NCBI GenBank assembly: GCA_011390985.1
Contig: JAABRJ010000084.1
Coordinates: forward strand, 1-6,460
Direction of reading: 5' to 3'
Length of the DNA: 6,460 nucleotides
Source of the DNA: Desulfobacteraceae bacterium
Lineage (GTDB): Bacteria; Desulfobacterota; Desulfobacteria; Desulfobacterales; JAABRJ01
Within the stretch, counting starts at the first letter, position 1, and every line of letters begins with the position of its first letter. Below are positions 5,585-6,460 of this stretch, one piece after another. The notes beneath the pieces were generated by a model that saw only the letters and a program-made list of their open reading frames with translations, did not search any database and had not been told where the DNA came from. Both the position numbers and the translations under genes were made by a program.

Positions 5585-6460
5585 TCAGCCTACAATGGGC
5601 TCCATGGTGAGGGCCGGGTGGCCTTTTTCCTGGAGGAAGGGCATGATCTCCTCTTCCGTGGTGCCCACGGTCTCGTCGGCGATCATGTCGTAGAGGTTCT
5701 CAACGCCCATCTCCTTGCCGCGGGCGATGATGCGGTCCTTGATCTCCTCCTTGAGCATCTTGGGCATCCAGACCATGCGCAGGAGCCCGCCGTCGCCGAC
5801 GATGAACTTGCGCTGGGTGATGTTGTACTTGGAGTGCCCCACAAAGCCCGGGGATGAAGCCCCGCCGCCCATGACGCCGGCCAGGGTGGTGAACTTCATG
5901 CCGCAGGGGGTCTCGCCGGCGTACTCGCGGTTGACCGTCATGACCCCGTTGCAGCCCGGCAGCAGCGCCGCGATGGCTTCGCAGCAGCCGCAGGTGGTCA
6001 TGGGGTCGATCACCATCGAGTAGAAGTTGTAATGGGTGACGGCCCCGCGGGAGGCCTTGGTGACGAACTCGTTGACCCCTTTCCACTGGCCCAGCTTGGG
6101 ATCCAGGCATTCGCCCTTTGGGATGGGCTGGTTGGGGCCGGTGGGGTTGATCTCAAACGAGGCCTTGCAGTCCATCCAGTTGTAGGCGCCGCAGAGGCCG
6201 GTGCGCTCGGGGCTGACGGTGCAGACGTGGGTGGGCGCGAAGGACTGACACAGGGTGCAGGAGTAGAAGGTCTCCTCGCTTTCGTCGGTCATGGTGTCGA
6301 CCCGCGCGTCGCGCAACTTGTACTCGGCGCGGGCCCGGGAGGTCAGCTTGTCCACGTCCTCTTTCTTGGTGTAGAGCGTGACCTGGACCTTGTCGATGAT
6401 CTTGGTGAAATCCTGATGAAACTTGGCATGCAGGACGACACCGATGTCTTTGAGCGTAAA
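5585..6460 (-). CDS. acsB: CO-methylating acetyl-CoA synthase, C-terminal part (AcsB, CdhC-type)
   Basis: AcsB condenses CO, the methyl group from the corrinoid protein and CoA into acetyl-CoA at its nickel-containing A-cluster. The window holds the last 291 residues; the frame is open through the right edge, so the N-terminal CO dehydrogenase-interacting and CoA-binding regions are missing. The A-cluster ligands are all present: C68, C71, C80 and C90 in CTLCQSFAPTHVC...LC, and C157-G-C159 in TTCGCCEAI (counting from the first in-window residue). The spacing, including 67 residues between the fourth and fifth Cys, equals that of Moorella AcsB (C506, C509, C518, C528, C595, C597), which implies a full length close to 729. 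The Phe after the second Cys (F74, Moorella Phe512) is kept. Later motifs are GGGASSPGFVG and GDGGLLRMVWMPK. The protein ends in PIVG. A GTG at 6355 is internal, not a start. AcsB is first of the acs genes visible here; the operon promoter lies outside. Confidence 0.97.
   Translation of the reverse strand, partial: FTLKDIGVVLHAKFHQDFTKIIDKVQVTLYTKKEDVDKLTSRARAEYKLRDARVDTMTDESEETFYSCTLCQSFAPTHVCTVSPERTGLCGAYNWMDCKASFEINPTGPNQPIPKGECLDPKLGQWKGVNEFVTKASRGAVTHYNFYSMVIDPMTTCGCCEAIAALLPGCNGVMTVNREYAGETPCGMKFTTLAGVMGGGASSPGFVGHSKYNITQRKFIVGDGGLLRMVWMPKMLKEEIKDRIIARGKEMGVENLYDMIADETVGTTEEEIMPFLQEKGHPALTMEPIVG

Overview
The window reads as part of the chromosome of a GC-rich anaerobic bacterium that uses the Wood-Ljungdahl (reductive acetyl-CoA) pathway. 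The protein sequences look most like those of sulfate-reducing Desulfobacterota. That placement comes from recognising protein style, not from a search. All confident genes lie on the minus strand, so transcription runs right to left.

Right half (3079-6460): the carbonyl/methyl branch of the pathway in the order acsB, acsC, acsE. The acsB gene (acetyl-CoA synthase) enters from the right edge and only its C-terminal 291 residues are present, but these include every A-cluster ligand. Next come acsC (large subunit of the corrinoid iron-sulfur protein) and acsE (methyltetrahydrofolate:corrinoid methyltransferase). AcsE moves the methyl group from methyl-tetrahydrofolate to the cobalamin of the AcsC protein. 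That protein hands it to the nickel site of AcsB, where it is joined to CO and CoA. The small corrinoid-protein subunit, acsD, is not between acsC and acsE and must be elsewhere. Both intergenic spacers (about 110-117 bases) carry a perfect 10-bp GC-rich hairpin without a T-tract. A proper intrinsic terminator follows acsE.

Middle (2277-2897): a DUF3786-family gene with its own ribosome binding site, beyond the terminator. DUF3786 has no known function.

Left part (1-2276): a long open frame, unbroken from 1932 to the left edge (644 codons), encodes a large soluble protein I cannot assign firmly. Divergent from it, on the plus strand at 2109-2276, is what looks like the first 56 codons of a membrane-anchored rhodanese-like protein, cut off where the DUF3786 gene ends. 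An AT-rich island at 1999-2029 is the likely promoter region between them.

Several long plus-strand open frames (28-951, 985-1752, 3331-5466) are antisense shadows of the minus-strand genes. I saw no tRNA, rRNA, CRISPR array, insertion sequence or riboswitch. I did not find a clearly new system. The best leads are the truncated rhodanese-like gene, the large unknown protein and the structured spacers of the acs operon.
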